DNA from: Photorhabdus khanii NC19
GTDB taxonomy: Bacteria; Pseudomonadota; Gammaproteobacteria; Enterobacterales; Enterobacteriaceae
Direction: 5' to 3'
Assembly (NCBI RefSeq): GCF_000517265.1
Contig: NZ_AYSJ01000002.1
Span: 712,096 to 776,095 of the forward strand
Length of the DNA: 64,000 bases
The notes below the pieces were generated by a model. That model saw nothing but the letters and a program-made list of their open reading frames with translations. It did not search any database and was not told the origin of the DNA. Of the stretch, positions 62,884-64,000 are shown one piece after another; position 1 is the first letter of the stretch, and each line of letters opens with the position of its first letter. A program made the translations under genes and the position numbers.

Positions 62884-63132
62884 CTAGGAGCGCATAATTT
62901 CATCGATGTTAAGTGGTGCTGGATTTTGTCGGCAGCAAGGGCATGTCACGTAAGCTATTCCAGGGACACTATTTGAGTCAACTTGAGATTGGAAGAATTG
63001 CTTTAAACATTCCGTGTGCATTGGATGGCTTTCGGGGCTGCCGTGATTACAACTGAGTTGGTAAAAGGGCTTGTCGTTATTTTCTAAACAAATGGTACAT
63101 TCTTGTGTTTCATCTGGCTCAATGTGTGGCAT
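62884..63132 (-). CDS. Small RING-finger protein, candidate E3 ubiquitin ligase-like effector
   Basis: 82 residues. Start ATG 63132 (M-P-H-I-E-P-D) sits behind AGGAGAAGTCAC; the frame is open 23 codons further upstream but without a ribosome site. Zinc-ligand pattern: C12-x2-C15-x12-C28-x-H30 (or H36)-H39-x2-C42-x21-C64-x2-C67, a RING-H2-like cross-brace. Residues that matter for E2 binding in eukaryotic RING ligases are present: Ile14 between the first two Cys, Pro65 in C-P-C-C, and Arg68 right after the last Cys (linchpin position). A 14-residue tail follows. No signal peptide or membrane segment. Bacteria lack ubiquitin, so a host target is the simplest idea (inference). It neighbours an IS30 element. 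Confidence 0.7.
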   Translation of the reverse strand: MPHIEPDETQECTICLENNDKPFYQLSCNHGSPESHPMHTECLKQFFQSQVDSNSVPGIAYVTCPCCRQNPAPLNIDEIMRS

Positions 63133-63445
63133 GTGACTTCTCCTATATGAGGGATTATTTCGCTTTTCTGGCTTAAATAGCGTTTCAAAACAGTAGATCA
63201 CTCGAAAGGAACTTAATCTGGTTTTTGCGATCTGAATAATCGCAAAAAATCACAAATCACTCGTTGGACTGAGTTATGTTAATTATAGCACCTATATTCT
63301 GGAATGAATGGCGCTGAACGGTAAATAAAATGGGTTAAGTAAGATAGATTCTAAATGTCCGACTATTTTTCAGAATATTACAAGCAGTAATATAAATTGG
63401 GAAAATAGTTATGTTTGGTAGATTCACATAATAAGTGCAACATCG
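63133..63445. other. Region between the RING gene and the IS30 element
   Basis: 313 bp without a gene. Holds a perfect 10-bp hairpin TTTTTGCGAT/ATCGCAAAAA (63222-63231 with 63239-63248) about 90 bp upstream of the RING gene start, and the outer end of the IS30 element near 63417. Confidence 0.6.
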
Positions 63446-64000
63446 TTAATCTGGAAGTAAACATGTTCGTATTCCCTTAAATAATTCATTCGGTGTTTTC
63501 CCACCCCGTGTTTTCCGGGGGCGATTATTTAATCGGTTTACCACAAAATTTATTTCCTGATCAGAGATTTCATTAAAATCGGTTCCCTTTGGAAAGTATT
63601 GTCTGATTAACCCATTGATATTCTCATTGATCCCTCTTTCCCAAGGCGAATAAGGGTGAGCAAAGTAAATTTGGGTTTCTAATTTTTCACTGATGATTTC
63701 ATGATCTGCGAACTCCAGACCGTTATCGAACGTGATGGTCTTAACCTTTTGTTTTAACGGAAATAATACTTTCACTGCCGCTTTCGCGACTTCTGAAGCT
63801 CGCTTGCTATCAAGTTTAACGATAATTGTATACAGCGTCTTGCGGTCAACCAATGTTAATAAGACACTTTTTTTTCCTTTCCCTATTATCGTATCTCCTT
63901 CCCAGTCGCCAATACGTTCTTTTTTATCAACAATTTCCGGGCGTTCATCAATACTGACCCGATTTTTAATTTTGCCTCTTCTTTCATAGCTACCATAACG
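63417..64000 (-). mobile_element. IS30-family insertion sequence, right part (continues beyond window)
   Basis: The outer end reads GGTAGATTCAC with GTGCAACA 12 bp further on, similar to the IS30 terminal repeat (TGTAGATTCA...GCAACA). The transposase gene fills the rest. The other end lies beyond base 64000. The exact boundary is approximate. Confidence 0.65.
63446..64000 (-). CDS. IS30-family transposase (N-terminal part outside window)
   Basis: DDE transposase. The frame is open from the last base of the window down to the stop at 63446, giving 184 residues, roughly the C-terminal half of the usual 310-380. Catalytic acids: first Asp in G-D-W-E-G-D-T (near 63900), second Asp in I-T-F-D-N-G-L-E-F (near 63725), and Glu in W-E-R-G-I-N-E-N-I-N-G-L (near 63630). 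C-terminal N-N-R-P-R-K-T-R-G-G-K-T-P-N-E is typical. No frameshift is seen, so the element may be intact. Confidence 0.93.
   Translation of the reverse strand, partial: RYGSYERRGKIKNRVSIDERPEIVDKKERIGDWEGDTIIGKGKKSVLLTLVDRKTLYTIIVKLDSKRASEVAKAAVKVLFPLKQKVKTITFDNGLEFADHEIISEKLETQIYFAHPYSPWERGINENINGLIRQYFPKGTDFNEISDQEINFVVNRLNNRPRKTRGGKTPNELFKGIRTCLLPD

Overview
The window is a piece of an Enterobacterales chromosome, most likely Photorhabdus (possibly its close relative Xenorhabdus). Gene order and protein sequences follow the E. coli blocks rlmN-der, cysPTWAM-crr-ptsIH-cysK-cysZ-zipA-ligA, gltX with its tRNA-Ala, tRNA-Val and tRNA-Lys clusters, mlaA-fadL-fadIJ-sixA-smrB and prmB-aroC-yfcA-epmC-yfcL-mnmC-fabB. 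Base composition is only moderately GC-rich. Between the blocks sit genes absent from E. coli at these places: a protealysin-type metalloprotease with an emfourin-like inhibitor gene, a complete hut cluster, tctCBA, and a small RING-finger protein beside an IS30-family element. The genus is inferred from this gene content, not from a database comparison.

Layout. 1-8684: rlmN (5' end outside the window), a shortened pilW, rodZ, ispG, hisS, yfgM, bamB, der (RNA modification, cell shape, isoprenoid precursors, translation, outer-membrane assembly, ribosome assembly). 8710-10329: inhibitor and protease genes on the minus strand. 10562-13275: hemF, ypeA, a ygiW-like gene, yfeY. 13522-18379: sulfate/thiosulfate uptake cysPTWA and cysM. 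18491-21218: crr, ptsI, ptsH (sugar phosphotransferase system). 21820-28649: cysK, cysZ, zipA, ligA, nupC, ypeB. 28738-31524: two tRNA-Ala, gltX, three tRNA-Val, two tRNA-Lys and a decayed third tRNA-Lys. 31647-33604: glk, a 0.9 kb AT-rich gap, tRNA-Arg(CCT). 33793-41293: mlaA, fadL, fadIJ, sixA, smrB. 41527-49825: hutIGC, hutUH and an amino-acid permease. 50007-53881: prmB, aroC, yfcA, epmC, yfcL. 54043-59053: mnmC, an unknown two-helix membrane protein, fabB. 59513-62470: tctCBA. 62884-64000: the RING-finger gene and the C-terminal half of an IS30 transposase.

How the genes work together. Cysteine synthesis is almost complete here: CysPTWA and CysZ bring in sulfate or thiosulfate, and CysK and CysM make cysteine or S-sulfocysteine. 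The hut genes form two transcription units, each with the same TGTATATACA operator for HutC, and degrade histidine to glutamate and formamide. FadL, FadI and FadJ take up and oxidise fatty acids under probable FadR control. fabB carries FadR-like and FabR sites, so fatty-acid degradation and unsaturated fatty-acid synthesis are coupled by regulators. The protease and its inhibitor look like a self-contained pair.

The most unusual items are: (i) an 82-residue protein with a full eukaryotic-type RING zinc-binding pattern, including the usual E2-contact and linchpin-arginine positions; (ii) two copies of a hairpin-rich intergenic repeat (21303-21532 and 59083-59204) whose stems are kept by paired base changes; (iii) the protease with a tandem-repeat-coded charged tail and its inhibitor; (iv) a decaying tRNA-Lys copy; (v) a hut cluster set between smrB and prmB.
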